Assembly (NCBI RefSeq): GCF_004127445.1
Contig: NZ_QEXM01000025.1
Coordinates: 434,001-498,000 of the forward strand
Origin: Streptomyces alfalfae
GTDB taxonomy: Bacteria > Actinomycetota > Actinomycetes > Streptomycetales > Streptomycetaceae
DNA: 64,000 nt
Direction: 5' to 3'
The position numbers and the translations under genes were made by a program. Shown here one piece after another: positions 9,601-17,689 of the stretch. A model generated the notes under the pieces. It worked only from the letters and a program-made list of their open reading frames with translations, was not told the DNA's origin and did no database searches. Position 1 is the stretch's first letter. Each line of letters opens with the position of its first letter.

Positions 9601-11438
9601 GAGGGACGCCGGGCCCGCCGACGCCCGCCGCCCGTGGACTGCTCGGGCACGGCGACCGCGCCGCCGGGCGTCCCCGTCCCGGGGACCGGCGTCTTCGCGG
9701 AGCCGCCCTCCGGAGCACCGCTCTTCGCGGGGGCCGACCCGGGGGCAGCGCTCTCCGCGGAGCCCGCGCCGATCGGGACTTCGAGCACGTACGCGCTGCC
9801 GCTCATGCCCGGCGCCTCGTGCGTCTGGAGCACACCGCCGTGCGCCCGCACGACGCCCCGCACGATCGGCTCGTGCACCGGGTCGCCACCCGCGTACGGC
9901 CCCCGCACCTCGATGCGGACGACCTCGCCCCGCTGCGCCGCGGCCACGACGACGGTCGAGTCGGCGTAACCGCCGCCGGCCGTGCCCGCGCCGAGGTCCG
10001 CGCGCGTGTTGCCGGTGGCGTCGATCCCCGCCACGTCCGCGACGAGGTGCGCCACGGCCGTGGCGAGCCGCCCCGCGTCGACCGAGACCTCGATCGGCGG
10101 CGCGTGCACCGCGAACTGCGCGCGGCCGGGCCCGATCAGCTCGACCGCGCCCTCCACGCCGGCGGCGACGACCGCGTCGAGCATGGCCGGCGTACGGGAC
10201 AGCCGCTCGTCCCCCGCGTCCAGGCGCTGGAAGCCGAGGACGTTGTCGACGAGCGTGGTCATCCGGGCGTACCCGGCGGACAGGTGGTGCAGGACCTGGT
10301 TGGCCTCGGGCCAGAGCTGACCCGCGTCGTCGGAGGCGAGGGCGGCCAGCTCCCTGCGCAGCTCGTCCAAGGGGCCGCGCAGCGAGGAGCCGAGGACCGC
10401 GAGCAGCTGCTCGTGCCGCGCGGCGAGCGCTTCATAGCGCGTCTTCTCGCGCTCGGCCAGCTCCTCGAAGCGGTCCTTCTCGCGCTCGGCGAGCGCCGCG
10501 TACCGCTCCTGTTCGGCGGCCAGCGCCTCGGCCCGCTGCTCCTCGGCGGCCTTGATCTCGGCGGCGCGCTCCTCGGCGGCGGCGGCGAGCTCCTCCGCGT
10601 GCCGCGCGAGGGCGGCCTCGTACTTCTCGTTCAGCTCGTCGTAGGGCCTGCGGTCGGTGAACGTCATCACCGCGCCGACCAGTTGGTCCCCGTCCCGCAC
10701 GGGCGACGTCGTGAGGTCGACGGGCACCTTGGCGCCGCTCTTGGACCACAGGACCTGCCCGCGCACCCGGTGCTTGCGCCCGGAGCGGAGCGTGTCGGCG
10801 AGCGGGGACTCGTCGTAGGGGAAGGGTTCGCCGTCGGCGCGCGAGTGCAGGACCAGCGGGTGCAGTTCCCGCCCGCCGAGGTCGCTCGCCCGGAAGCCGA
10901 GGATCTGGGCGGCGGCCGGATTGACCAGGACGACGCGTCCCTCGGTGTCCGTGCCGACGACGCCCTCGGCCGCGGCCCGCAGGATCATCTCGGTCTGCCG
11001 CTGCGAACGCGCCAGCTCGGCCTCGGTGTCCACGGTGCCCGAAAGGTCCCGCACGACGAGCATCAGCAGCTCGTCGCCCGTGTAGCCGTACTGGTCGTAG
11101 GCGGCCCTGCCGTCCTCCAGCGGGGAGCTGGTCACCTCGACGGGGAACTCGGCGCCGTCCGTGCGGCGCGCGGTCATCCGGGTGGGCTTGGTCCTGCCGC
11201 GGTCGTCGATGGTGTCGGGGCGCCGCATGGACCCGGGGATGAGCCGGGAGTCGAACTCCGGCAGCAGATCGAGCAGTCCGCGCCCCACCAGGGCCGTGCC
11301 CGGCGCCTCGAACGCCTCGAGGGCGATGGCGTTGGCGTTCACCACGGTGCCGTTGGCGTTGACGAGCACCAGGGCGTCCGGGAGCGCGTCGAGTATGGCT
11401 GCGAGGCGAGCAGCGCCTCGGGATGGCCTGCTGCTCAC
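6654..11438 (-). CDS. Giant PAS protein with degenerate kinase core and receiver-like tail
   Basis: 1594 residues. In order: PAS domain (about 11-120), second PAS (148-260), a long Glu/Ala/Arg coiled coil (268-350), a region aligned with the histidine-kinase DHp helices, an ATPase-like segment to about 560, a disordered Gly/Pro/Ala linker (560-1355), and two receiver-like domains (1360-1460 and 1470-1590). Where kinases have HELRTPL this protein has SSLRGPL, and the N-box Asn is not evident (HLVADVAG), so phosphotransfer is doubtful. The second receiver keeps VVMDLHQ, with the Asp, but the usual Lys is replaced near FLAERS. The linker carries seven Arg clusters of the GRRRxR type. The GTG start has a GGAGGAAG site. 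It is probably a signalling scaffold; the partner is unknown. Confidence 0.75.
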   Translation of the reverse strand: MSSRPSRGAARLAAILDALPDALVLVNANGTVVNANAIALEAFEAPGTALVGRGLLDLLPEFDSRLIPGSMRRPDTIDDRGRTKPTRMTARRTDGAEFPVEVTSSPLEDGRAAYDQYGYTGDELLMLVVRDLSGTVDTEAELARSQRQTEMILRAAAEGVVGTDTEGRVVLVNPAAAQILGFRASDLGGRELHPLVLHSRADGEPFPYDESPLADTLRSGRKHRVRGQVLWSKSGAKVPVDLTTSPVRDGDQLVGAVMTFTDRRPYDELNEKYEAALARHAEELAAAAEERAAEIKAAEEQRAEALAAEQERYAALAEREKDRFEELAEREKTRYEALAARHEQLLAVLGSSLRGPLDELRRELAALASDDAGQLWPEANQVLHHLSAGYARMTTLVDNVLGFQRLDAGDERLSRTPAMLDAVVAAGVEGAVELIGPGRAQFAVHAPPIEVSVDAGRLATAVAHLVADVAGIDATGNTRADLGAGTAGGGYADSTVVVAAAQRGEVVRIEVRGPYAGGDPVHEPIVRGVVRAHGGVLQTHEAPGMSGSAYVLEVPIGAGSAESAAPGSAPAKSGAPEGGSAKTPVPGTGTPGGAVAVPEQSTGGGRRRARRPSVDSFLESGVPEAAPGGPEAGAPAAPTGTGRRRGRRAAEAAPDTLGGSVTTAPGVGPAGIGAQAQSPETSGGAAGVMGGASGGTGRRRGRPSAAEGTQGPVEAAEASGAPGSAGSVGSVVTAAEHAAGSAALGQTVPPQGVPVPAGGTGRRARRGGEQHALPALASGPSEASGAPGNEIASVEAGHGDAARPTGRRARRALAAAKERAAAEEANSGRVFALPPATADRAPGQELGGQELSGPGDAGVGGPGAPRPGVGHAVVNQGAVAVSQGALQPGTGPQGTGPQGTGPQRTGPQGTGPQGTGTPGAGVQGAGTPGGADRRGVGPSGAPAGAPGHAVLNQAAAGRAAVGEAPLPGGFTVPVTPGAPGYPGVPGDGTGQHAAAAHAPGDDHTPPQPHPAQAPTGRRRSRQAPPAQGMVPGAAQGGAPGSAPGGVVPPRQANARPVAAPGGPAGPAAPGNPAATSGPSAPSAPGAPQTTSAPSVPAAPGTPQGPGAPQAPGTPQAPGVPPAAAVPGPLPEPQQPPQPQPWPEGGTPAAGVPAQGDPHSTGTPAQGVPASGSAQLPPERGAQARAAQPLPAEAAPVDPDSTQGRAFSVRTLGQGVPFGQRITEQQRGPQDEAAPAQERRSTQGPRVPQAPLPPEAAPAPPQAPSGSGRRRRLGTPPDPAAEERAEASARPHPQAHASGPGLPQSRIAAVTEGAGRSYAIGAPDEDADEGPEPLDGPGGAVEISNRPQPQPMDDELPPEPLDNPRRLLVWPAPDVTTQQALSDRGYRPVIVHSREEVDAQIAAFPAALFVDPLTGPITRTALQSLRQAAVAAEVPVLVTAGLGQATREAAYGADPAVLLKALAPRDSEQHPPRVLLIEEHEEIALALTATLERRGMQVARAQSDADAVTLAAQMRPNLVVMDLHQVRRRRAGIIDWLRANGRLNRTPLVVYTAAVDETELPRLAAGETVLFLAERSTSSEVQDRIVDLLAKIGTN
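8692..8781 (-). repeat. 15-bp tandem repeat in the PAS-protein linker
   Basis: Five units plus a partial one of a 15-bp sequence (plus strand CCGGTGCCCTGCGGT), encoding GTGPQ pentapeptides on the minus strand (one unit reads RTGPQ). Copy number should be unstable between strains without disturbing the frame. Confidence 0.85.
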
Positions 11439-11693
11439 GACGACGCTTCCTCCCTGGTTACCGCTGCTTGCCGACCCGCTCAGGCCATCTTGCCCCTCGG
11501 CCCGTGGCGTGTCACGGGAGGGAGTCTACGGGGAGAGGTTGCGGGCGCGACGCCGGATGAGAGGGAGGTCGCACGCAGAACGTGTGAGTTTTCCGTACCT
11601 CCAGGTCACGGCCGGGGCGCCCGCCGCCCTCGTACGCGGGTCGGCGGCCGCCCTCGTGCGACGGGCGGCCGACGCGCCGGCACGCCCGCCGGG

Positions 11694-12119
11694 TCACGTC
11701 CGCGCGGAGGTGTCGGGGAGCACGGGGACGAGGTGGTTCCAGCGGGAGATCTCGCAGCCGTCGCTGCGGTCGTACGTCGCGTTGACGGGCCGCCCCTGCC
11801 AGGTGCCCGTCACACGGGCGGTGGCCGGCCCGCCGTACTGCATGGTGCACATCGCGCCGGGCGGCGTCTTGGCGAACGGGTCCTTTCCGTAGACCGTGAC
11901 CGCGTCGAGGCGCTCACACGCCTTCGCCGCCTGCGGATGGGTGCCGCCCGTGCGGTGGCAGTCCAGTACGTACGTGCCGTCGGCGCCCTCCGTGCCGGCG
12001 ACGGTGATGGTCAGCCGGTCGGCCGGGGCCACGGGGCCCGGGGCCGCCTGCGCGGCGGAGGGCAGGGCGGACAGCGCGGCGGCGGAGGCGGCGGCGGTGA
12101 GGAGGAGACGGCGCAGCAT
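11694..12119 (-). CDS. Subtilisin inhibitor-like (SSI family) secreted protease inhibitor
   Basis: 141 residues. The signal peptide is RRLLLTAAASAAALSALPSA, cleaved near AQA-AP. The mature domain has the four cysteines of the SSI fold in the expected places (CHRTGG, KACERL, AMCTMQY, DGCEIS), which would form two disulfides. By alignment to SSI (CPMVYDP), the reactive site is CTMQYGGP, giving Met at P1 and Gln at P1'. Many Streptomyces relatives carry Lys or Arg at P1, so this inhibitor should favour subtilisin or chymotrypsin-like enzymes over trypsin-like ones. The start is the ATG directly before the signal peptide, with GGGAG upstream; a longer reading upstream has no signal sequence and is rejected. 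Confidence 0.9.
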   Translation of the reverse strand: MLRRLLLTAAASAAALSALPSAAQAAPGPVAPADRLTITVAGTEGADGTYVLDCHRTGGTHPQAAKACERLDAVTVYGKDPFAKTPPGAMCTMQYGGPATARVTGTWQGRPVNATYDRSDGCEISRWNHLVPVLPDTSART

Positions 12120-12321
12120 GGGGGCTCCCAGGGGGTCGGCGGAACGTAGACGGATGGCTCTACCGCCTCTAACGCCGTGCGCCACCGGACGTTGCGGGCG
12201 GGGCGAAGTGCTTTGCTCTGCGGGGCGCGCTCCTTGTACCGTGGAGGCCGCGATTGGTGACACGCCGCCTGGCTGTGTCATCATCTGCACGCACCCCCGC
12301 GCTCGTGGTGGTGTGCAAGCT

Positions 12322-12412
12322 GGAGGCGTCGCCTAGTCCGGTCTATGGCGCCGCACTGCTAATGCGGTTTGGGCCTTAAAGCCCATCGAGGGTTCAAATC
12401 CCTCCGCCTCCG
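12322..12412 (+). tRNA. tRNA-Ser (anticodon GCT)
   Basis: Acceptor GGAGGCG pairs with CGCCTCC. The anticodon stem is CCGCA/TGCGG around loop CTGCTAA, giving GCT. It has a long class II variable arm and the T-arm GAGGG-TTCAAAT-CCCTC. The discriminator is G, as expected for serine. CCA is not fully encoded. Confidence 0.95.
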
Positions 12413-12421
12413 CAGCTCGAT

Positions 12422-12455
12422 CCGAAGCCCCGGTCCTCTTGGACCGGGGCTTCGG
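12422..12455 (+). terminator. Terminator after tRNA-Ser
   Basis: Perfect 15-bp stem CCGAAGCCCCGGTCC / GGACCGGGGCTTCGG with a TCTT loop, starting 10 bases after the tRNA. Confidence 0.85.
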
Positions 12456-12618
12456 TGCGTCATGGGCCCTGCGGAGCTCGCTGGACGGTGTTTCCGCAGC
12501 TCACAAGGGGTCCGCCCAATGGATTTCACATGGCGGCGGCAGTCATGTAATGTTCTTCCTGTCGCCGGGAACGGGCCGAAGCGCCGGGAAGCGGAGACGA
12601 GAACAAAAGAAAAATCAA

Positions 12619-12691
12619 GCACTCGTAGCTTAACGGATAGAGCATCTGACTACGGATCAGAAGGTTGCAGGTTCGAATCCTGCCGAGTGCA
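12619..12691 (+). tRNA. tRNA-Arg (anticodon ACG)
   Basis: Acceptor GCACTCG/CGAGTGC, anticodon stem TCTGA/TCAGA around CTACGGA (anticodon ACG, presumably read as ICG after deamination by TadA, whose gene is at 31 kb). T-arm GCAGG-TTCGAAT-CCTGC. CCA is not encoded. Confidence 0.95.
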
Positions 12692-12698
12692 CAGCAGA

Positions 12699-12734
12699 CC
12701 AGAGGCCCCGTGGAGGAATCCACGGGGCCTCTGG
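12699..12734 (+). terminator. Terminator after tRNA-Arg
   Basis: Perfect 15-bp stem CCAGAGGCCCCGTGG / CCACGGGGCCTCTGG, 6-base loop, followed by CTTTT. Confidence 0.9.
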
Positions 12735-12791
12735 CTTTTGCGTGTCCGGGGCCGGAGGGCGGGGCGTCCGGTCGGTGGAAGGAGTGCGGCG

Positions 12792-13688
12792 TTGGAGTGG
12801 CGTTGTGCGGGGCTCGGGTGGCCGGAGGGGCGGCCCGTGCTGCGGTGGGCGGGGGGCCGGGTCAGTTCCCTCGCGTATGGGCAGGCGGTCGGGTTCCGGG
12901 CCGTCGGTGAGCGGCGGTGCGTGGGGGCGCGGGGGAACGCCTGTCCGCTGCGGGCCGTGGTGCCGGGACGGGCCACGCAGGCGCGGTGCCCGGAGTGCGC
13001 ACGGCTGGACCGGGCGTTCTCCGTGGCGGCGGACGGGGTGCCCGATGATCCGCGGACGTATCGGGTCTACCTGGCGTGGTTCGGGCCAGGGATGGTCAAG
13101 GTCGGCATCACCGCGGAGGAACGAGGTTCCGTGCGGTTGCTCGAACAGGGTGCCGTGGCGTTCTGCTGGCTCGGGCGCGGACCGCTGATGGCGGCCCGGC
13201 GCACGGAGGAATTGCTGCGCGCGGCGCTGGGGGTGCCGGACCGGGTGCCGTACGCGCGCAAGCGGGCGGTACGGGCCGCCCTGCCCGAGTGGGGCGAGCG
13301 GGCGCGGGAGTTGGAGGAGCTGTACGGGCGGGCCGTGGCGCTGGAGGGCTGGGCCGAGTCGCTGGAGCGCCTCGACTTCGCCGCGGTCGACCACGCCCCG
13401 GCCTTCGGCCTCGCGGCACTGGGAGGCGAAACCGCGGGAGTGGTGCGGGAGCTGGTCGTCGGCGGGAGCGTCGGGGGACGGCTCGTGGCCGCCGCCGGGC
13501 CGGACCTCCACCTGGCGGTGCCGGGCGGGGCGGGTGCGTACTCACTCCTGGTGGTCGATACGCGGGTGCTCGTGGGGTGGGAGCTGGTGAAGGCGGACGT
13601 CACGGACGGCGTGACCGTGCCGGTGGCGGCCGCCGGGGGTGACGGGGGCGGGGCCGCGGGCGGCGCGGAGCAGGTGGGGCTGTTCTGA
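12792..13688 (+). CDS. DUF2797 protein, possible zinc and GIY-YIG-like fold
   Basis: 298 residues. It begins LEWRCAGLGW, has a four-cysteine N-terminal part (RRCVGARGNACPL and RCPECARLD, spacing suited to a zinc site), then YRVYLAWFGPGMVKVGIT (residues 93-110), which resembles the GIY-YIG nuclease start, followed by a conserved GRGPLMAARRTEELLR helix. The family is recognised as DUF2797; its biochemical role is unknown. The chosen start is TTG: GGAAGGAG sits 8 bases upstream and no in-frame ATG or GTG is better placed. The frame is open further upstream only because it runs through the tRNA-Arg gene. Confidence 0.75.
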   Translation: MEWRCAGLGWPEGRPVLRWAGGRVSSLAYGQAVGFRAVGERRCVGARGNACPLRAVVPGRATQARCPECARLDRAFSVAADGVPDDPRTYRVYLAWFGPGMVKVGITAEERGSVRLLEQGAVAFCWLGRGPLMAARRTEELLRAALGVPDRVPYARKRAVRAALPEWGERARELEELYGRAVALEGWAESLERLDFAAVDHAPAFGLAALGGETAGVVRELVVGGSVGGRLVAAAGPDLHLAVPGGAGAYSLLVVDTRVLVGWELVKADVTDGVTVPVAAAGGDGGGAAGGAEQVGLF

Positions 13689-13880
13689 CGTGGGGCGTTC
13701 CCGGCCACCTGGCGGGGGCCTGGAGCGTTCCTCCGCCCGGCGGCAGACAGGGCTGTGCCGTGGAGCGAGCGGGAAAGCCCCTGCGGCATGCCGCGTCCCA
13801 CGGAGTGTCGGCGGGACTTTCCCGCCACCGGCGGATGCCGCCCCCCGGGGCCACAGCCCCCGCCCGCCTTTCTCAGGGAA

Positions 13881-13909
13881 TTCACAGGTTCACGCAAGAG
13901 TGCTCTCAC
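13881..13909 (+). promoter_or_regulatory. Direct repeats before the response regulator gene
   Basis: TTCAC at 13881 and 13889 and CTCAC at 13905 are spaced by 8 and 16 bases, 24-52 bases before the response regulator ATG. OmpR-type regulators bind direct repeats, so this may be an autoregulatory site. The repeats are short and chance cannot be excluded. Confidence 0.3.
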
Positions 13910-13932
13910 GGGCGGCTCCCAAGGTGTGGGGT

Positions 13933-14688
13933 ATGACCACGATCTCTCCCCAGGCGCACGCGCACTCCGCACTGCTCAGGCCGGACGGGAGCCCCGTCCG
14001 CGTACTCGTGGTGGACGACGAGGTGTCGCTCACCGAGCTGTTGTCCATGGCCCTGCGCTACGAGGGCTGGCAGATCCGCAGCGCGGGCGACGGGGCGGGC
14101 GCGGTTCGGGCCGCGCGCTCCTTCCGGCCCGACGCCGTGGTGCTCGACATGATGCTGCCCGACATGGACGGCCTCTCCCTCCTCGGCCGGCTGCGCCGCG
14201 AGCTGCCGGACGTGCCCGTGCTGTTCCTGACCGCGAAGGACGCGGTGGAGGACCGTATCGCCGGGCTCACGGCGGGCGGCGACGACTACGTCACCAAGCC
14301 CTTCAGCCTGGAGGAGGTCGTGGCGCGGCTGCGCGGGCTCATCCGGCGGGCCGGGGCCGCGGACAAGCGCAGTGACTCCACGCTGGTCGTGGGCGACCTG
14401 ACCCTCGACGAGGACAGCCACGAGGTGACGCGGGGCGGCGACTCCATCCACCTCACCGCCACCGAGTTCGAGCTGCTGCGCTACCTCATGCGCAACCCGC
14501 GGCGCGTCCTCAGCAAGGCGCAGATCCTGGACCGGGTGTGGAACTACGACTTCGGGGGCCAGGCCAACGTCGTCGAGCTCTACATCTCGTATCTGCGCAG
14601 GAAGATCGACGCGGGCCGGGAGCCGATGATCCACACGCGGCGCGGCGCCGGGTACCTGATCAAGTCCGCCGTGCCCGTGCCTTCGTGA
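13933..14688 (+). CDS. OmpR/PhoB-family response regulator
   Basis: 251 residues. The receiver domain has VLVVDDEVSL with the acidic pair, the phospho-Asp in VVLDMMLPDMDG and the conserved Lys in YVTKPFSLEE. The C-terminal winged helix shows the OmpR pattern LTATEFELLRYLMRN and ends RRGAGYLIK. It resembles TrcR/PrrA-type regulators. The stop overlaps the GTG of the sensor kinase gene, and two glycosyltransferase genes follow, which suggests control of envelope glycosylation. The ATG is preceded by GGTGTGGGGT. Upstream reading frame is open but low complexity. Confidence 0.9.
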   Translation: MTTISPQAHAHSALLRPDGSPVRVLVVDDEVSLTELLSMALRYEGWQIRSAGDGAGAVRAARSFRPDAVVLDMMLPDMDGLSLLGRLRRELPDVPVLFLTAKDAVEDRIAGLTAGGDDYVTKPFSLEEVVARLRGLIRRAGAADKRSDSTLVVGDLTLDEDSHEVTRGGDSIHLTATEFELLRYLMRNPRRVLSKAQILDRVWNYDFGGQANVVELYISYLRRKIDAGREPMIHTRRGAGYLIKSAVPVPS

Positions 14689-16316
14689 GACGGGAACGCA
14701 CACGGACACGGGTACGGACAGCGGCACGGACACCGCCTCGGCGGCGCACCCTGCGGACGCGCCTCGTGCTCTCCGCCGTCGCGTTGATCGCCGTCGTCTG
14801 CGCGGTGATCGGGACCGTCACCACCATCGCCCTGAAGTCACATCTGTACGAGCAGCTCGACGACGCCCTGGGGCAGGTCGCCGAGCGGGCCGCCGGGCCG
14901 GCCGGGGCGCCCGACGGCGTCGCCCTGCCGGGGCGCCGTGGCGACGGGCCCCCGGCGTCACGTGACCCGCTGGAGTTCGTCTCGCGGGGGCCGCAGGAGA
15001 TCGGCACGATCGGCGCCGAGGTGGCCGCGGGGTCCATCGAGCGCGCGCTGGTCAGCACCGAGGCGGAGAGCGTCGGCGACCCGCCCGAGGCGACGCGCCT
15101 CGACACCGGCCAGGTCGACGCGCTCGCCGCGGCGCCGAGGGACGGCGACGAGCACACCGTCGACGTTCCGGGGCTCGGCGAGTACCGCGTCACATACGCG
15201 ACCGGCGTCAACGGCGACTTCGTCGTCGGCGTGCCGACCGCCGAGGTGGCCAACACCCTCGGCACGCTGATCGTCGTCGAGGTCAGCGTCACCGCCGCGG
15301 GCCTCGCCGCCGCCTCGCTCGCGGGCGCCGCCATGGTCGGCGTGGCGCTCCGCCCGCTGCGCAGGATCGCCGGCACCGCGACCCGCGTCTCCGAACTGCC
15401 GTTGCACAGCGGCGAGGTGGACCTGCGCGAGCGGGTCCCGTACGCCGATCCGCACACGGAGGTCGGACAGGTGGGCGCCGCGCTCAACCGCATGCTCGAC
15501 CACGTCCACTCCGCCCTCGACGCACGTCAGCGCAGCGAGACGCGGGTGCGGCAGTTCGTCGCGGACGCCAGCCACGAGCTGCGCACGCCGCTCGCCTCCA
15601 TCCGCGGCTACGCCGAACTGACCCGTCGCGGCCGGGAGTCCGCCGGGCCCGACACCCGGCACGCCCTCGGGCGGATCGAGTCCGAGGCCGAGCGGATGAC
15701 CGGGCTCGTCGAGGACCTGCTGCTGCTCGCGCGGCTCGACGCCGAGCGGCAGGAGGGCACGGGGCTCACGGGCGGCGGGGGCGTGCGCCCGTCGGCGTAC
15801 CGGACCGGTGACCTCGCGCCGCTGGTCGTCGACGCCGTCAGTGACGCCCGTGCCGCCGGGCCCGGCCACCGCTGGCGGCTCGAACTGCCCGGCCCCGACG
15901 AACCCGCCCTGGTCCGCGTCGACACCGACCGGCTGCACCAGGCCGTGGCCAACCTCCTCGCCAACGCCCGCACCCACACCCCGCCGGGCACGGAGGTCAC
16001 CGTCCGGGTGCGCGCGGCCGGGGGCCGCGTCCGTCTTGAGGTGCGGGACGACGGGCCCGGCATCCCCGCCGAGCTGCTGCCCTCCGTCTTCGAACGGTTC
16101 GCGCGCGGTGACGCGTCCCGCTCCCGGCGGGCCGGTTCGACGGGCCTCGGGCTGGCCCTCGTACGCGCCATCGTGACCGCGCACGGCGGCGCCGTGACCG
16201 TCGAGAGCGTGCCGGGGCGGACCGTCTTCGCCGTCGAGCTGCCCGCCGCCACCAGCCGCAGGCAGGCTCCCGAGCCCACCTCACAGCACGGCCACAGCCT
16301 CACCACACGCCCCTGA
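14685..16316 (+). CDS. Membrane sensor histidine kinase
   Basis: 543 residues. Arg-rich cytoplasmic N-terminus, first membrane segment LVLSAVALIAVVCAVIGTV (about 25-45), an extracytoplasmic sensor region of about 150 residues with no cysteines, second membrane segment near 190-220, HAMP, then HisKA with VADASHELRTPLASIRGYAE (His near 297), and an ATPase domain with NLLANARTH, DDGPGIP and GSTGLGLALV. It starts at the GTG of a GTGA overlap with the response regulator and is certainly its partner. The sensed signal is not evident. Confidence 0.9.
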   Translation: MRRERTRTRVRTAARTPPRRRTLRTRLVLSAVALIAVVCAVIGTVTTIALKSHLYEQLDDALGQVAERAAGPAGAPDGVALPGRRGDGPPASRDPLEFVSRGPQEIGTIGAEVAAGSIERALVSTEAESVGDPPEATRLDTGQVDALAAAPRDGDEHTVDVPGLGEYRVTYATGVNGDFVVGVPTAEVANTLGTLIVVEVSVTAAGLAAASLAGAAMVGVALRPLRRIAGTATRVSELPLHSGEVDLRERVPYADPHTEVGQVGAALNRMLDHVHSALDARQRSETRVRQFVADASHELRTPLASIRGYAELTRRGRESAGPDTRHALGRIESEAERMTGLVEDLLLLARLDAERQEGTGLTGGGGVRPSAYRTGDLAPLVVDAVSDARAAGPGHRWRLELPGPDEPALVRVDTDRLHQAVANLLANARTHTPPGTEVTVRVRAAGGRVRLEVRDDGPGIPAELLPSVFERFARGDASRSRRAGSTGLGLALVRAIVTAHGGAVTVESVPGRTVFAVELPAATSRRQAPEPTSQHGHSLTTRP

Positions 16317-16342
16317 CAGACCACTTGGCGACCGTCGGTGGC

Positions 16343-17689
16343 ATGCGAACCGATCCCTCACCGGCCGCGTCCGCCCCCGCGGCCACGCGAGCCGTCCCCG
16401 CCCGGACGCGGGGCGTCCTGCCGGCCCGGGAGCACCTTCCCGCCGCCTGGCGCGAGGTCCCCGTCCTGGACGTCGTGATCCCCGTCCACAACGAGGAGAA
16501 GGACCTCGGGCCGTGCGTCGCGCGGCTCCGCGACCACCTCGTGCGGACCTTCCCCTACCCCTTCCGCATCACGGTCGCCGACAACGCCTCCACGGACCGC
16601 ACCCCGGCGGTCGCCGCCGGGCTCGCGGACTCCGTGGCGGAGGTGCGGCACGTCAGGCTCGACCGGAAGGGGCGCGGCCGGGCGCTGCGGGCGGTCTGGT
16701 CCGCCTCCGACGCGCCGGTCCTCGCGTACATGGACGTGGACCTCTCCACCGACCTCAACGCGCTGCTCCCGCTGGTCGCCCCGCTGATCTCGGGCCACTC
16801 GGACCTGGCGATCGGCTCGCGCCTCACGCGTAGCTCACGGGTGGTGCGCGGCCCGAAGCGCGAGTTCATCTCACGGGCCTACAACCTCATCCTGCGGGGG
16901 TCCCTGCACGCCCGGTTCTCCGACGCGCAGTGCGGGTTCAAGGCGATCCGCGGCGACGTGGCGCGGGTGCTGCTGCCGCTGGTCGAGGACACCGGGTGGT
17001 TCTTCGACACCGAGATGCTGGTGCTGGCCGAGCGCGCCGGGCTGCGCATCCACGAGGTGCCGGTCGACTGGGTCGACGACCCGGACTCCACGGTGCATCT
17101 GGTGCGGACGGCCGCGGACGACCTCAAGGGCGTGTGGCGGGTGGGCCGTGCGCTCGCCGTCGGCGCGCTGCCGCTCGACCGGCTGGCCCGCCCCTTCGGC
17201 GACGACCCGAGGGACCGCGAGCTGACCGGCGTCCCGCGCGGCCTTGCCCGCCAGCTCGTCGGCTTCTGCGTGGTCGGCGTCCTCTCGACGCTGTTCTATC
17301 TGCTGCTCTACAGCGGCTTCCGTACGTTCACGGAGGCGCAGGCGGCCAACGCGTTCGCCCTGCTGGTGTCGGCCGTGGCCAACACCGCGGCCAACCGGAG
17401 GCTCACCTTCGGGGTACGCGGCGGGGACCGCGCGGTCCGCCACCAGGCGCAGGGCCTCGTCGTCTTCGCGATCGGCCTGGCCCTGACCAGCGGCTCGCTC
17501 GCGGCGCTCGGCGCGGCGTCCGGCGACCCGGCGCACTCCACGGAACTGGCGGTCCTCGTCGCGGCGAACCTCGCGGCGACGGTCCTGCGGTTCCTGCTGC
17601 TGCGGGCGTGGGTCTTCCCGGACCGGCACGACACCCCCGTACCCCCGCACGGAACGGCCCGCGCCGACGACCCGAGGAACGCACGATGA
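16343..17689 (+). CDS. Glycosyltransferase GT2 fused to GtrA-type membrane domain
   Basis: 448 residues. The GT2 (DPM1-like) domain carries DVVIPVHNEEKDLGPCV, the nucleotide-binding ITVADNASTDRT and the DxD-type AYMDVDLST. From about residue 300 there are four hydrophobic segments of GtrA type (LVGFCVVGVLSTLFYLLLYS onwards). Such enzymes make polyprenyl-phosphate sugars and may help move them across the membrane. Its stop overlaps the start of the GT39 gene, so it most likely supplies the lipid-linked mannose or glucose that the next enzyme uses. Start ATG 16343 is preferred to a TTG six codons earlier. Confidence 0.85.
   Translation: MRTDPSPAASAPAATRAVPARTRGVLPAREHLPAAWREVPVLDVVIPVHNEEKDLGPCVARLRDHLVRTFPYPFRITVADNASTDRTPAVAAGLADSVAEVRHVRLDRKGRGRALRAVWSASDAPVLAYMDVDLSTDLNALLPLVAPLISGHSDLAIGSRLTRSSRVVRGPKREFISRAYNLILRGSLHARFSDAQCGFKAIRGDVARVLLPLVEDTGWFFDTEMLVLAERAGLRIHEVPVDWVDDPDSTVHLVRTAADDLKGVWRVGRALAVGALPLDRLARPFGDDPRDRELTGVPRGLARQLVGFCVVGVLSTLFYLLLYSGFRTFTEAQAANAFALLVSAVANTAANRRLTFGVRGGDRAVRHQAQGLVVFAIGLALTSGSLAALGAASGDPAHSTELAVLVAANLAATVLRFLLLRAWVFPDRHDTPVPPHGTARADDPRNAR

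Noticed and set aside
12322-12734. tRNA genes as integration sites
   Set aside because: No integrase, no repeated tRNA 3' end and no compositional change is seen next to any of the five tRNAs.
12369-12791. Upstream extension of the DUF2797 gene
   Set aside because: The frame crosses tRNA-Arg and its terminator.
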